Source: Eleginops maclovinus
Lineage: Eukaryota; Chordata; Actinopteri; Perciformes; Eleginopidae
Reading direction: 5' to 3'
NCBI RefSeq assembly: GCF_036324505.1
Contig: NC_086357.1
Location: 21,835,293 to 21,899,292, forward strand
DNA: 64,000 nucleotides
The notes under the pieces are model-generated. The model was not told the origin of the DNA. It searched no databases and was given only the letters and a program-made list of their open reading frames with translations. The position numbers were made by a program, and so were the translations under genes. Shown here piece after piece: positions 1-11,300 of this stretch (position 1 is its first letter; every line of letters begins with the position of its first letter).

Positions 1-346
1 TACATACTGTAAATAATTCAACAATAATAATAATAATAGGCTAAACGTGATTTAAATGTTTTATGTTTAAAACTTTTGTAAAATAAAAAGCCAAATTACT
101 TCCATATAATCCATACAAAAATTCACAATCCTACTCTCGAATAGATTATGTATAATACAGCCAGTAATGTTGTTTCCCCTATATTTTCATCGTTCATATG
201 TAATACATTTTCACGGTATTATTATTTTGAATGTAGGGCTTTCAAATCTACCTCATGTTTTGTCGTATTTTCTAGGTCCGTCAACATTGACCTCTCCGGT
301 GTTCCGTAGTCCTTCCTCCACCTCTCTACCTGTTTAGTGGTTAAAG

Positions 347-421
347 ATGGCTGAAGCTCCTCCATGGCCCAGCCGGTTCTTCTGTCACAGATGCTCCGCA
401 GAGATTAGTCCTCGGCTTCCC
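347..421 (+). CDS. rnf126: rnf126 exon 1 (start codon, first half of zinc finger)
   Basis: ATG at 347 follows 5'UTR with no competing upstream in-frame ATG nearby. It encodes 25 residues including Cys13 and Cys16 of the N-terminal finger, and ends at a consensus GTAAGT donor at 422 (phase 0). Confidence 0.9.
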
Positions 422-1634
422 GTAAGTACCGTCTACATATAGTAAATATGGATACAGTTGTGCAAATGAAAACCACAGTGGTGTTGTCGCTACTTTAGTA
501 GAAGTCGTTTTAGCAACGGCCCTAACATTTAGCATGCTAACAGTGTTAGCTTACTACTACGAGGTCCCGTTTATCTTGCTAACGCTAATACAGTGTTAGT
601 TAGCTTCTTATCTAAGTAGTAGATTCATCAGCATACAAACCTACACTACGTAGTCATTACCCAAATGCCACGGTTTCTTTGTCATACGTCATATATAACA
701 ATGTTTGGCTTGATCATTTGTTGATTATTGTGCGTTTTACGGGGTATGTTAGCCGTTATTGTTAGCTATATTCATTAACAGCGGTTAAGTCTTTAAAACT
801 GATCGCCTCAAAGTATCGAGTATTTGTTTAATTTGTGAAAAGGTTACTAGTGTGCTTGATTGTTATCACTCCCACAACAACAATGCCACTGCGTCCTCTT
901 CTTGTTTTGCTATTCAATAAAACCATACAAGTGGCATGTCTGTCACAGGCTAGAATGATCTGTCACAGAGCTGTAAATGTGCTCTTCACAATGCGAAAGC
1001 TCAGCCATAGGTTTCTGTAGGATGCTGGATGGGCCTGTGGCCATATTAACACCCAACTACCTTTGTTGTTAACAGCCACTTACCTTAAGTATTCTCCGTT
1101 AAGTTAATTTTATTCTGACATTTCAGCCATCTAACATGCAGCTGTTTGACACATGAACACCAACAAAACAAACATAAGGACAAAACATCTTTATATCTAC
1201 ACAATAGATGTCAATTGTAATGGGGTGTGTTTTCAGCCTGGGAACGAAGTTGTAGCTTATTCTGGTGTTTGGGCTTATGCTATCCACTACCTGATTTACA
1301 TTTCTGTTGGTGAATGTCCTGAATGGTTACAAAGGAAATCCAGTTGGTGACCTGCTAACCTCTGTGTTGGCTTTCCGATTACAGTTACCTTATAAAATAG
1401 TGACCAACACAAGGACATAAGCACCTGCCAAATACAGTAAAGGCTAAATCTTTGCAGTGGCAGCTACACAAACTTCAGGTCACCATCGCTGTATGCTTTC
1501 CCTTACATTACGAAAATAAAGTCAAAAATATGTAGGGATTAGAGTTGCATGGCATATTCCAGTCTTCCAATCTGTGTGGTACCTCCTGTCCTACTGTGTA
1601 CAACTCTAAAGTGTTAAATATATATAAATATATA

Positions 1635-1665
<31 letters not shown>

Positions 1666-4600
1666 ATCAATGTTTACCTTGAATGGAACAATTGGGTGTT
1701 GCTTGCCCAACAGTTGTTTCTCAGACCTTCAAACATTTCACACAGTTTTTTCTTTGTTGAGAAGAATTAACAAGGCATGCTGGTTTTTACAACCTTTTGT
1801 TTGTTTACAGGATTACACATGTCCAAGATGTGACTCAGGGTTTATTGAAGAACTGCTGGAGGAGAGAAGGTGTGTATACTTTGTATATTAAACACAGTTT
1901 TCCTAATCAAGGCAGTTTTTTTGTAACTATTATACTGTACGAGATTTATGAAAAGTCCTCAATGCTTCATTATGTATAACGTAGCTTCACAGATGTTCCT
2001 GAAATTATTTATTCTTTAGATGTCCTTATTTTCATACAATTAACCATCATTCATAACATTATACAGTCAGGGTGCACATACTTGGCCAATAAAGCAGATT
2101 ATGAACATGCCTAAACTGACATTTAGTATAAAAGGACCCCTTAAACCTTTACATTTGAACACATGCATATATTACATCTAGCAACAAGTATAAACTCTTT
2201 ATTCTTCCACAAATCAAATCAATATGAAACTCTCTATGCTTCCAAACATGTAGGGATTTTGACTGTATGTCTGGATATACCTTTTTGTTAATTGGGGTGG
2301 TGGTTAGGGGCTTGGCCTGGGAACTGGAAGGTCACCGGTTCAAATCCCCGAAAGACCAAGTGCTACCGTGCCCTACTCTGCTCCCTGGGCGCCGTACTTA
2401 TGGCAGCCCACTGCTCCTAACGCTAGGATGGGTCAAATGCAGAAGATCGAATTTCCTCACGGGATTAATAAAAGTACATCTTTATCTTTAATTGTGCTAA
2501 TAGATGCAATTGTAAAGGTGTATAGAGCAGAGTTGCTGCTTCTTTTTTTTTTGTTTGAATCACAACCCCTTCAATTCATGTAAAATCAACAGGTGTAGTT
2601 TCAAGGATAAGGGGACGAAATAAGTAATTGAAAAGCTCGATTTCAAAATGGCAAATTATGTAACCTATGATGAAATCTAAAGCTTCCCTTGCCCCTGTTT
2701 AGTGCGGACAATGGCTCCACGTCTACCATTTCCAGTGGCCCCCAGAACCAGCAACCATTTGAGGTATCTAACATGTTTTTTGTCTCTAATCTCCATTACA
2801 TAATCTTTCTCTGTCTTACGACAAGGTTTCATAATGTGTCAGAATTTCCTGAAATGGTTTCCATCTGCATTTTTTTGCTCATCTAGAACTGCACAGGATA
2901 GAAGTCTCGTCATAGTTTCCACTTCTGCTTTTTTAACAGACCAACTTTTGGCTCTGTAATATTATATTGGAATGATTGGGCTGTTATAACCGGCCCAAAG
3001 ACAGGTAACAGTGAAGTCCTGATATGTTCGTTAGTGCTGTGGAATAACCTTTAACTGTTAAAATACTGGGGATGTGATGATGTTGTTACTAAAGTTAATG
3101 GGGAGTTCTCTATGCCAGCATGCATTTCCATTGGGTTGAAATCTGACCTCATTGTCAACAGAACTCTTAAGTGCTTCAGGTGTTAGTAGTGACAATAAAT
3201 AGCTGCAGGTATGTAGAGAAATTTCAAAGCTTCACATGTTTCTACCATCAAGATTACAGCAATCTGGTTTTCCTGTTTTGAAAATGTTACCTAGTTTGGG
3301 AAAAATAAAGTATTTCTAAATTTTGATTCTGATTCCTGTTTTTCTCCCAGAATCCGGACCAGTCCTTGTTTACATTCCCCTCCGGCTACGGCCAGTTTGC
3401 CCTGGGTGTCTTCGATGACCGCTTCGACTTCGGGGCTGGGCTGGGAACAGAGGATAATAGGGACACAGAAAACAGGCGAGAAAGGGAAACAGCATCACGG
3501 CAACGATATGGTGCTAGGCAACCGAGAAGTCGTCATGGCTCAAGGCGACAAGCAGGGAGGCCCGAGGGAGTTCCCACTTTAGAGGGGTAAGGAGTGCAGA
3601 CTGGGACTTGAGTCATAACTCAAGCTTGAGTTGGACTAAGAGGTTCCTTAAGAGTGGCTCACTTGTTCTTATTTCTTTACATATTAATAATAGTGCTTTT
3701 CTTTTATAGAATCATTCAGCAACTGGTGAATGGAATAATTGCACCTACTGCAATGCCAAATATTGGTGTTGGACCCTGGTGAGTATCAGGCACAGAGCTA
3801 TATTTAACAATTAAACAATTCTCAAGAAAATGCACTAGGTGTCACCTAACTGCTCTAATGTTTAATTGTTTTGCTTTAAGGGGTGTTCTTCATTCAAATC
3901 CTATGGATTATGCCTGGGGTGCTAATGGACTAGATGCAATTATAACTCAGGTATTTATTGAGAAGTCCTCATGGTTTTAAAGTGATTCATGCGTGATTGG
4001 TTCGAGTAGGGATTTGTTTTATCCCACTTTGATTAAACATTTTAGATATTGTGTAGAGTATCTGCTGCATTATGCATACAATCATACATTTAGATTATTT
4101 TCCATCTTGTCTTGTCGTCTTTAGTTACTAAACCAGTTTGAGAACACGGGTCCTCCGCCTGCTGACAGGGATAAAATAAAAACTCTTCCTACAGTTCATA
4201 TTACAGAGGAGCATGTTGGTGAGTTCAACTATTTTAACTTTTAATATTTCAGAGTGTGATATAATGTTTTATGGCTGGTTTTCTTTTCCTGCAAACATAT
4301 GAGATGAAACATGTTTGCACAGCGACATCATTTTATTTTCAATAGAGGGTTGAGAACCATTTTGCCAAACGTGCCACCTAGCTTAGTTTACCTCAGCTTT
4401 AAACATGTTAAGAATGTTTTATTGAAGCTTTTCAAAAAGTGAGCTAAAAAAGCATTATTCTGTAAAAAGTTATAATTCTACAATTGGTCGACAGAATCTT
4501 TTTCATATTCAAACAGGTTTAAAGTCCATCTATATGCTGTTTCCATAGTTATCCTACTTACTGAACACACTCATCCTGTTTTAGAGCGCTAGTTATGCAT

Positions 4601-5228
4601 CAGTCACTCTGCATAGCTTAAGTTAAGTCAGACCAGTAGCATAGCATCCAACCCTCCTTTCTGAAAAAAAGAAACCTTCGGTATCCCATCTAATTTCAAA
4701 CATTTCTGTTGCTGTTGGCTATTCGTTTTTCTAAATTAAATTTCTGGTTCATAATGTTATGCGACCTCTCGTCCCAAACTGCTTGACAGATCATATAAAA
4801 TAATGTTTTTCACATGTTTTTGTTTTCAGCTTCAGGACTGGAATGTCCAGTGTGTAAAGACGATTACAGTGTTGGAGAAATTGTGAGGCAGCTCCCATGT
4901 AATCACATGTTCCATAATGACTGCATAGTCCCCTGGCTGGAACAGGTAATAAACCTCAGCTATCCTCCGTCTGATATCTGTAACTCTGTGATGGGGAAGC
5001 ATCATCAATATCACTCACAGAGCTTCTTCTCTCACTCTTTCTCTCCAGCATGACACTTGTCCAGTGTGCAGGAAGAGCTTGAGTGGACAGAACACGGCAA
5101 CAAACCCTCCAGAACTATCAGGGATGAACTTTACCCCCTCCTCCTCTTCTTCCTCCGCCTCTTCATCTTCCTCTACCCCTCAGTCCTCGAGTTCGACCAG
5201 CAATGAGAACTCCACTGATAACTCATAG
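347..5228 (+). CDS. rnf126: E3 ubiquitin-protein ligase RNF126, complete, nine coding exons
   Basis: Joined exons 347-421, 1811-1869, 2703-2763, 3351-3586, 3710-3778, 3881-3950, 4125-4218, 4830-4945 and 5049-5228 give 960 nt, 319 codons plus TAG, all with GT/AG junctions and consistent phase. Residues 13-32 hold a C-x2-C / C-x2-C zinc finger (Cys13, Cys16, Cys29, Cys32). Residues 227-267 hold a RING-H2 domain: Cys227, Cys230, Cys245, His247, His250, Cys253, Cys264, Cys267. The tail after about residue 283 is Ser-rich. In the family the RING recruits the E2 and the N-terminal finger binds BAG6, so that mislocalised hydrophobic proteins are ubiquitinated in the cytosol. Length is close to mammalian RNF126 (about 311 aa). 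RNF115 is the close paralogue and the main alternative; the bsg-hcn2 neighbourhood favours rnf126. The start is the first ATG and opens directly into the family N-terminus. Confidence 0.93.
1637..1664 (+). repeat. (ATT)n short array in rnf126 intron 1
   Basis: About nine tandem ATT units following an AT-rich TATATA stretch. Confidence 0.85.
1811..1869 (+). CDS. rnf126: rnf126 exon 2 (second half of zinc finger)
   Basis: Preceded by a TTTACAG acceptor. It opens with DYTCPRC, which supplies Cys29 and Cys32, and ends in phase 2 at a GTGTGT donor at 1870. Confidence 0.9.
2293..2490 (+). mobile_element. tRNA-derived SINE copy in rnf126 intron 2
   Basis: A box A-like stretch (about 2300-2315) and a box B match, GGTTCAAATCC (2337-2347), are spaced as in tRNA-derived SINEs. 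They are followed by the fish SINE body (GGCAGCCCACTGCTCC, GGGTCAAATGCAGAAG) and a short A/T-rich tail ending near 2490. The family name is not assigned. Confidence 0.72.
2703..2763 (+). CDS. rnf126: rnf126 exon 3 (linker)
   Basis: Acceptor AG at 2701-2702. The exon completes the split codon from exon 2 and encodes a Ser/Thr/Gln/Asn-rich linker ending QQPFE before a GTATCT donor. The 61-nt length restores phase 0. Confidence 0.85.
3351..3586 (+). CDS. rnf126: rnf126 exon 4 (low-complexity acidic/Arg-rich linker)
   Basis: Acceptor TCTCCCAG. Encodes a Phe/Gly-rich stretch (around [18 protein letters not shown]) followed by an Arg-rich segment. Ends in phase 2 at GTAAGG (3587). The same frame meets a stop just past the donor, which supports splicing there. 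Confidence 0.88.
3710..3778 (+). CDS. rnf126: rnf126 exon 5
   Basis: Acceptor TTTATAG. Encodes [12 protein letters not shown] and the following residues, a conserved helical piece of the RNF126/RNF115 family, ending in phase 2 at GTGAGT. Confidence 0.88.
3881..3950 (+). CDS. rnf126: rnf126 exon 6
   Basis: Acceptor TGCTTTAAG. Encodes [20 protein letters not shown] and a final Gln, typical of this ligase family upstream of the RING. Ends at phase 0 before GTATTT. Confidence 0.9.
4125..4218 (+). CDS. rnf126: rnf126 exon 7
   Basis: Acceptor GTCTTTAG. Encodes [19 protein letters not shown] and [12 protein letters not shown], the conserved segment leading into the RING. Ends in phase 1 at GTGAGT. 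Confidence 0.92.
4830..4945 (+). CDS. rnf126: rnf126 exon 8 (RING-H2, first six ligands)
   Basis: Acceptor TGTTTTCAG. Carries [13 protein letters not shown] and the IVPWLEQ segment, i.e. RING ligands Cys227 to Cys253. Donor GTAATA at 4946. Confidence 0.94.
5049..5228 (+). CDS. rnf126: rnf126 exon 9 (end of RING, Ser-rich tail, stop)
   Basis: Acceptor CTCTCCAG. Opens [11 protein letters not shown], giving the last two RING cysteines. It then runs into a long Ser/Thr tail and a TAG stop at 5226-5228. Confidence 0.93.
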   Translation, partial: HDTCPVCRKSLSGQNTATNPPELSGMNFTPSSSSSSASSSSSTPQSSSSTSNENSTDNS

Positions 5229-6120
5229 AGGACCATTTGTCCTCCTCACCCTACGAGCTGTTTATAGCTCCTAGGCTGCTGTACTTCAGAGCGGTGACCT
5301 CCAGTCTCTCCCCGCTGTAGGGTAAAGACCTGAGTGCAGTGGCCAGGAGCACTCGAGACTGATTCAGGGGTAAGTGATACGTGAGGTCCATGCAGTTCTG
5401 CCTGCCCTGCTGCTCCCACCTTGATCAGGGATCTGAACAAAGGAAAGGCGGAGGCCGGGAGTGCAGCTTCTGTCAGGGCGGATGTGGAGAAGCATGGAAA
5501 CTTCAAAAAGGCTCGATCTGCCTGAATCACTTCGTACAGGAACAAAAAACAAAGGGATCCAAAGGTAGAAGACTCGGGACAACGAGACGGTCGTTATTTT
5601 TCTTTTTTTTTTACTCTGACTTGTATGATTTAAAGTTGGCCCACTTTGGCCAATGAAGCAAAAAGAAATGTACAGTTATTCCTTTTTATAAGTAGCATTT
5701 ATATCTCACAGATAAAATGACCCAAAGTGCACTATTAGTGTGCACTTCAGTTCCGTCGTGGTTTAGAATATTACATTTGATTTGTTTTTATCTCCAAACT
5801 AAAATAGTTTATACATTTATTTTATTTTCAAGAGCCACTCAGATTATACCTGACACTACACAGGTATTGTTGTTTGCACTTAAAATAATGCGTCAAATTG
5901 CAGTAATTTGGTGCTGTTTGGATAATGGTGTGGAAAATCTCAATTAAATTACTCATTTAAGTATGTTGTTATCTGCAAGCCTAAAATAATTAGAAACAGT
6001 TCATTGCTATGTGCATTTTAACTTAAAGGTAAATTAAATATGTTCTGAGGTTGCCAGTTGAAAATCTATTGCTTTGCAGTATGGTTGTCAGAAAAAATAA
6101 ATGGTATGAAAATAAAGCTG
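5229..6120 (+). other. rnf126: Probable rnf126 3'UTR
   Basis: Downstream of the stop there is no coding-like frame. Two AATAAA hexamers at 6096-6101 and 6111-6116 are candidate polyadenylation signals. The 3' end cannot be fixed from sequence alone. Confidence 0.4.
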
Positions 6121-8020
6121 TTTGGGTGCTACCACTCAAAGTTCTTGTAAAGCCTTCTGCGTGTCTGTGTTTGGGTGTGTGTATAATCCTTTTTGAAAGT
6201 TTTATCATGAAAATGTACTCAAGGACATGTATGGTAAAATTAACCTTGTTTCAGATAGTGACAAACACCTTTGATTGTATATAAACAGCCCATGGGACAA
6301 AGTTTGTTACTGTAGCTGCACTTTAAATGTGTGTGCTGTGGTTAGACACTAGATGGAAGTATGGTGAAACAAGCAGGACATTTTCAAAAATGTGGTTGTT
6401 GGAACAGCAAATAACTATCATTGAACAAAAAAAAAATGTAGTATGGTAAACCTTTTTGTGGAAACAGGCAAGTTATGAGCTTATCTGGTCTGATTTCCCC
6501 CAGTATAATTGATGTCCCATTTAACGACATCTTGCAGGCTCAACCATGCATTAGCACACTATTTCAATGCATTACAAGGATTTCGTGATCATTTTGTACT
6601 TTCAAAGTAAGTTATGATCAACTCTTCAATGGGGGACTTGTGAAATGTTATCAATAAGCCAAAAATATTGTGCTTCCTTTTATTGTTAAGCAATATGGGT
6701 GTATTTCCTCTACATTGTACCTCTTCTCCCCGGGGGTTAGGGTTCAAAAGCCTTTAATCTGAGGGGATTGTTGAGAACAGAACATTTTGTGTAACTGTAC
6801 CTTTTAAAAATGACATGCTGTTTTAATGTTAAGTGACTACAGATTCAGTGTCTAAAACCAACATTTTACCTTGTTAAAAGTATGAGTGTGTATACAGGTA
6901 TTGTTTTGCAGTGTTGAAAAATGATTCAGATTTAGTGACTAAACAAATAACTCACTACTATTTAATAGGTAGACTTACAGTAGTCTTAATTCAAAAATGG
7001 GTTGTCTGCAATTAGCCTCTCTCTCTCTACAAGTCTCCATTTGACAGCCAACACTACTGAAATATTTCTATGATCTCCCTATATTTCTTTGCTGATATTT
7101 AAATTATGTTGTGTGTCATTACGTTAGGTCTTCATGTTCATTGATTACAGCCTAGATTTCTTAATTGTGTGCTGAGCCTGGTCCAAACCTCCTTATAAGT
7201 CCTTTCTTACCAAGTGAACTACCCGGTTGGAGATGAAGCCTCATAATTCAGTTTTTAAATAATGCAGACATTTCCCTACCCCTTTTTTGGCTCTTACGTT
7301 CATCAACATCTGAGTGACTTTAATTCAGACACTGTATTGAATTGGTTGCATGTAAGTACTGTAAATATGTGATACAAAATGTGTTTCTCTCTTAAACAGT
7401 GACATAATTATTCTGTTTTGACTTTATTACATAATTATTGGAGACATTAACATCCCTCTAACATGTTTTCCCCCTAAAACACATGGAAATTGAACTTTCA
7501 CCACTTTTTCATTTAATTACATTAGATTGAGCCTATGTTTTTTTTAAATAACAGAAATATGATCATTAAATAGCAATTGTGGAATGTAACTTAATACATC
7601 AAGTACAATTTTCAGGTATTTTTACTTCACTTATTTTGGCTTTATGCAACACTTTTACTTTACTACATTTGCATATGCATTTTTAAAAACTTTTTACTCC
7701 ACTACATTCATTAAGAAAATTGTGTTACTGGCTACTTTGCAGCTAAGGATTTATAAAACTGAATATGAATCAACCAATAAATCATTATGTTTTATTATAG
7801 GTTAAAGTACCCAGCAGGGGTGATATGTTACTGGAAAGTGTGTACTTTTTGTAATTTAAGTATATATTTGATGCCAATATATTTGTACACTTACTTGAGA
7901 ACAATGTTGAATGCAGGGACTTTTACTTCTTACAGAGTATGATTGAAATGTTAAAGTTCTAAGCACTTCTTAAACCGCTGTGAAAAAGGTTTAGAAATCT
8001 TGAGGTTTTCTTATTATCCA
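6121..8020. other. Intergenic DNA between rnf126 and bsg
   Basis: AT-rich, with no exon-like open frame on either strand. A dispersed-repeat-like segment occupies about 7590-7940 (listed separately). Nothing else is recognisable. Confidence 0.5.
7590..7940. repeat. Dispersed teleost repeat, probably a non-autonomous DNA element
   Basis: Recurring TTTTTACTTCACT / TTTTACTTTACTACATT / TTTTTACTCCACTACATT / GGGACTTTTACTTCTTAC blocks resemble a very common fish interspersed repeat. The ends are not resolved and no terminal repeat or target duplication was confirmed. Confidence 0.4.
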
Positions 8021-8029
8021 TTCATGGTG

Positions 8030-8246
8030 GCGACAGAGAGCATGGCCACGCCTCTAAAGTATTACGTCACGGTTACGTGCTGATCAGGGCGTATGCGTGA
8101 GGTGCAACTAGAGGACGACATCCACTGAAACATTTCAGCGTCTACATCTCGTTGGAAGTTCAGAAGGAAAAGGAGGAAGAAGATTCAGCCCGTCGAATTA
8201 AACATTGGGTATATTCGACGGCTTAGTTCATACTTAGTTATCCACC
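8030..8246 (+). promoter_or_regulatory. bsg: Probable bsg promoter and 5'UTR
   Basis: This CpG-richer segment sits just upstream of the bsg start codon. It contains a CRE-like TTACGTCAC at 8062-8070, a TTACGTGC E-box/hypoxia-type core at 8073-8080, and a CCACGCC KLF/Sp-type box. Mammalian BSG is reported to respond to hypoxia and Sp1, so the sites are plausible, but they are motif matches only. The start ATG lies in a good context (CCACCATGA). Confidence 0.4.
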
Positions 8247-8310
8247 ATGAACTTACTGTGGGCTGTCAGTGCCCTGCTGTTGAGCTGCTGGCAAGCCAAT
8301 GCTTCCACAG
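8247..8310 (+). CDS. bsg: bsg exon 1 (signal peptide)
   Basis: Encodes MNLLWAVSALLLSCWQANAS and Thr: a short n-region, a Leu-rich hydrophobic core and a small-residue cleavage region. Ends in phase 1 at GTAAGA, so it can join any phase-1 cassette. Confidence 0.92.
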
Positions 8311-11300
8311 GTAAGAATTGTGTGTCAGCCATGTTGGGAGAAAATGTATCGTTAGATTTTGTCCTTACTGATTAACGCTAAAAACATTCAAACATGGTTA
8401 ATTCTGTTTCCTTATTAGTCCGCGTTATGACACGTATGTTCTCTGTCGAATATGTTTACGACTATTTCGAAATGTAACCAGCGTTGATAGGAAACAGTCA
8501 CGTAGCTAGCTGCATTGGGTTAGTGTTATCGCCATGGACACATTTAACGTTAGCCTCAAAATCCTTTCGGACGATTAACCAGGCCGTTTCGTGACAACTG
8601 TTACATTTACGTAACGTTGAATTTGTTTTATTTATCTGACTCAGTTTTAAAGAAACGACGTGAGATATTTATCAAATGTTAGCAGTATAAATGTTCACAT
8701 GACGTTAATTTAAAGCATATGGTATTTCTGTAGTGTTTGCTGTGGTCCACTAAAATGACAGTTGAGTAACGTTGGTAACCGTCAGTAATCATCGTTAACT
8801 GTCGTCCTCACGCTCACCCTGAGGGTACAATAGTAATTTTAGTCCTTTAGTAGGTTTCCTCACAGCATTTTAGGAACTGGAGCCTTGCCTTGTAACGCTA
8901 GAAGAAGAGCCCCACTGGGCATAGTTGGTCCTGACAAACCGGTTTTCTTTTCGATGAGGCTTTAATATTAGGCCCAATCAACATAATGCGTATCAGCTGT
9001 CAGAATACAGTATTTGAAGCTGCCTGTCATTTTCTGTTGCAGTATTTGTACTTCGATAGCAGGGGTGTCCAAAAATGTGTCACTGAGTAAAATATACGAA
9101 AAGCTGGGCCACTTACTAGGTTACAGCTTTCCACTAATAGGTTAGAGATGTTGTATTGAGGGTCTTACAATTACCTGCCCCACTCATTTTACGTCATAGG
9201 TTGCATTTTAATAACATTACTGTGGAAAGAGCAGGTTTGTATTTATAATATTAAGTCATTTTCTTAGTTACAACAAGCATAATTAATTACTTGTTGGTTG
9301 TGTCACGTGACATGGGTGTCAGCATTGGCTATTATGGCAAATGACAGGCATACAGGCTGGCATTTAGAGGTTTGGTTTCAAACTTAAATGCACCTTGGAA
9401 TTGGGTGTGAGCCATATTCATGGGGATGCTTACTGCTTACTACTTTTGTTAGCTGTGCCTATAGCAATGGTGTTGTTAATTTTATAATAAAGCCAACTTC
9501 CAATTGTAACGTTTTCTATGCTAAATCTATAAGAACAACCATCTCAATTGAGCTTGTAAGACTCTAAAAATAACAGTCAACAAATAGAACACTATTTATA
9601 AGAAGGGGAGTGATTCAGCTGTTGTAGTGCTTAGGATTTTAATGTCTGTTTTCATGAAATATATGCCTTTTACGTACTTAAATGGAATACTGTTGAAATA
9701 GCTTTGTTGCTTTCATAAAGCGCACACTTCATAATACCCAAACTGAGTCATTTTCCTCTGTGTTTCGTCATTTAAAGGCTGTGAAGTGAGATGGGCAAGT
9801 ACTGACACTATGATACTGTTATGAAACTATTTTCTAGCCAAATTTCCCCCAAAACACAGGTAAGACCATGTTACTTTTATTTTGCAGACAGTTGGTACCA
9901 ACAACTGGATGGTAATGATTGTGAACCACCAGATGCCCTCATGCCAATCATTGTTTCCTGTTTTGGTAATGACAGACATTCAGAAGAAGATCAGGAGTCA
10001 AATTATAGTTCCCTAGAGCTTCAGCTTTTTCTGTAGCATTACCTTGCATCAAAAGTGGGTTGCAAGGCTGGCAGGCAGGTAGTTGAAAAAGGCAGGAAAA
10101 GCCTGTTTTTGTCACACATTTTTAGTACTGGGTTTTTAATCCTAGTAAATTGCCCAAAAGTTCCACCATTTTAAGATCCCAGCTGCTCCACCTGCTTCCT
10201 GCAGTCGGCACAGTAGCACAGACAGTGCACAGACAGTGACAATTTGTTGTATTTTGGTTGTGGGAGTTGACATACTTCTTATAGTATTGACACATCTCTG
10301 TGTTCCACCACAGCTGAATGACCAAAAGGTTTGCTATCAGTGCACTCAGGAAACAGAATGACCTGAAAAATCCAGTCATATCCAAAGGATTTTTGTCGAT
10401 TGAATGTGACAAGTATTTGCCCCCTCCTCATAAGTTGTTCATTTCCAAACAGTGACCGTGTCCAATTATTTGATAGGCTGAAATGAACACATGAAATGGC
10501 CTCTTGACAGGTTGCCTGTTTCCATGGGTGTCAGTTTATTTATTTTTTTCATGTTGCTCCACTGGCATCCATTTTCTTTTGGAACGGGTCCTACATTGTA
10601 TGAGCAGTGTTTCCCACATGATTCTGTGTGATTTTAGACTGGTTGGACCTCCGCCCAAGTAGGGGGTCCTGGGGAATACTCCCCAAAAGAATGTTTAATA
10701 CACTTGAAAGTTAAATGCATCTGGTGTTCTTTAACAGCTAAATTAAGAGGTGAGAATCTTATGCTCTTTGGTGGTTACCATTGAGAAGTTACCAAATATT
10801 TAGGATTTATCATGAAACTGGCGGGACAAATCCGACAATAGAGGGTTGCTGCAGTCTGGGTTACTAACTTTTCCTGTTCAGCTTTAAAATGTCAATATTC
10901 TTTGTCACCCAACTGTGGTGAGGGACCTGCGGATCACATGTTTTAGTCTTTGTGTGTAACCTTTGACTTTTGAATAGGATCAGTAAATTCCTGCTTGAGT
11001 TGTTGATTTCGCAACCAACTCTTTCTCTCTCTATTAACGTATGAGCAAGTATCCTTGGCGTTATGATTTACAACACCACCAAGCCTCCATCAAAGGTTAC
11101 ATGATATATGAGAAGAGACCAAGGTTTTTATTGAAAGATCTCTTAAGTGATCCTCGTTAGTTTTGTCTGATTGACTCTATTTTCATTTGTAGTGTTTCTT
11201 CATGGTTCACTTCTGCTTTGTATTAATTACAGTTTTTTAGTTGAACAAGCTGGCGGTTCTTCGGCCAAAGGCAATGATATTTTCTTTTTGACCCCCTCCC

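Noticed and set aside
2300..2370. Functional tRNA gene
   Set aside because: Boxes A and B are present, but the sequence continues into a typical SINE body and tail, and the cloverleaf is not preserved.
10122..10412. 96-codon minus-strand open stretch in bsg intron 1
   Set aside because: Cys/Asn/Thr-rich without a recognised motif. Probably chance or part of an unrecognised repeat.
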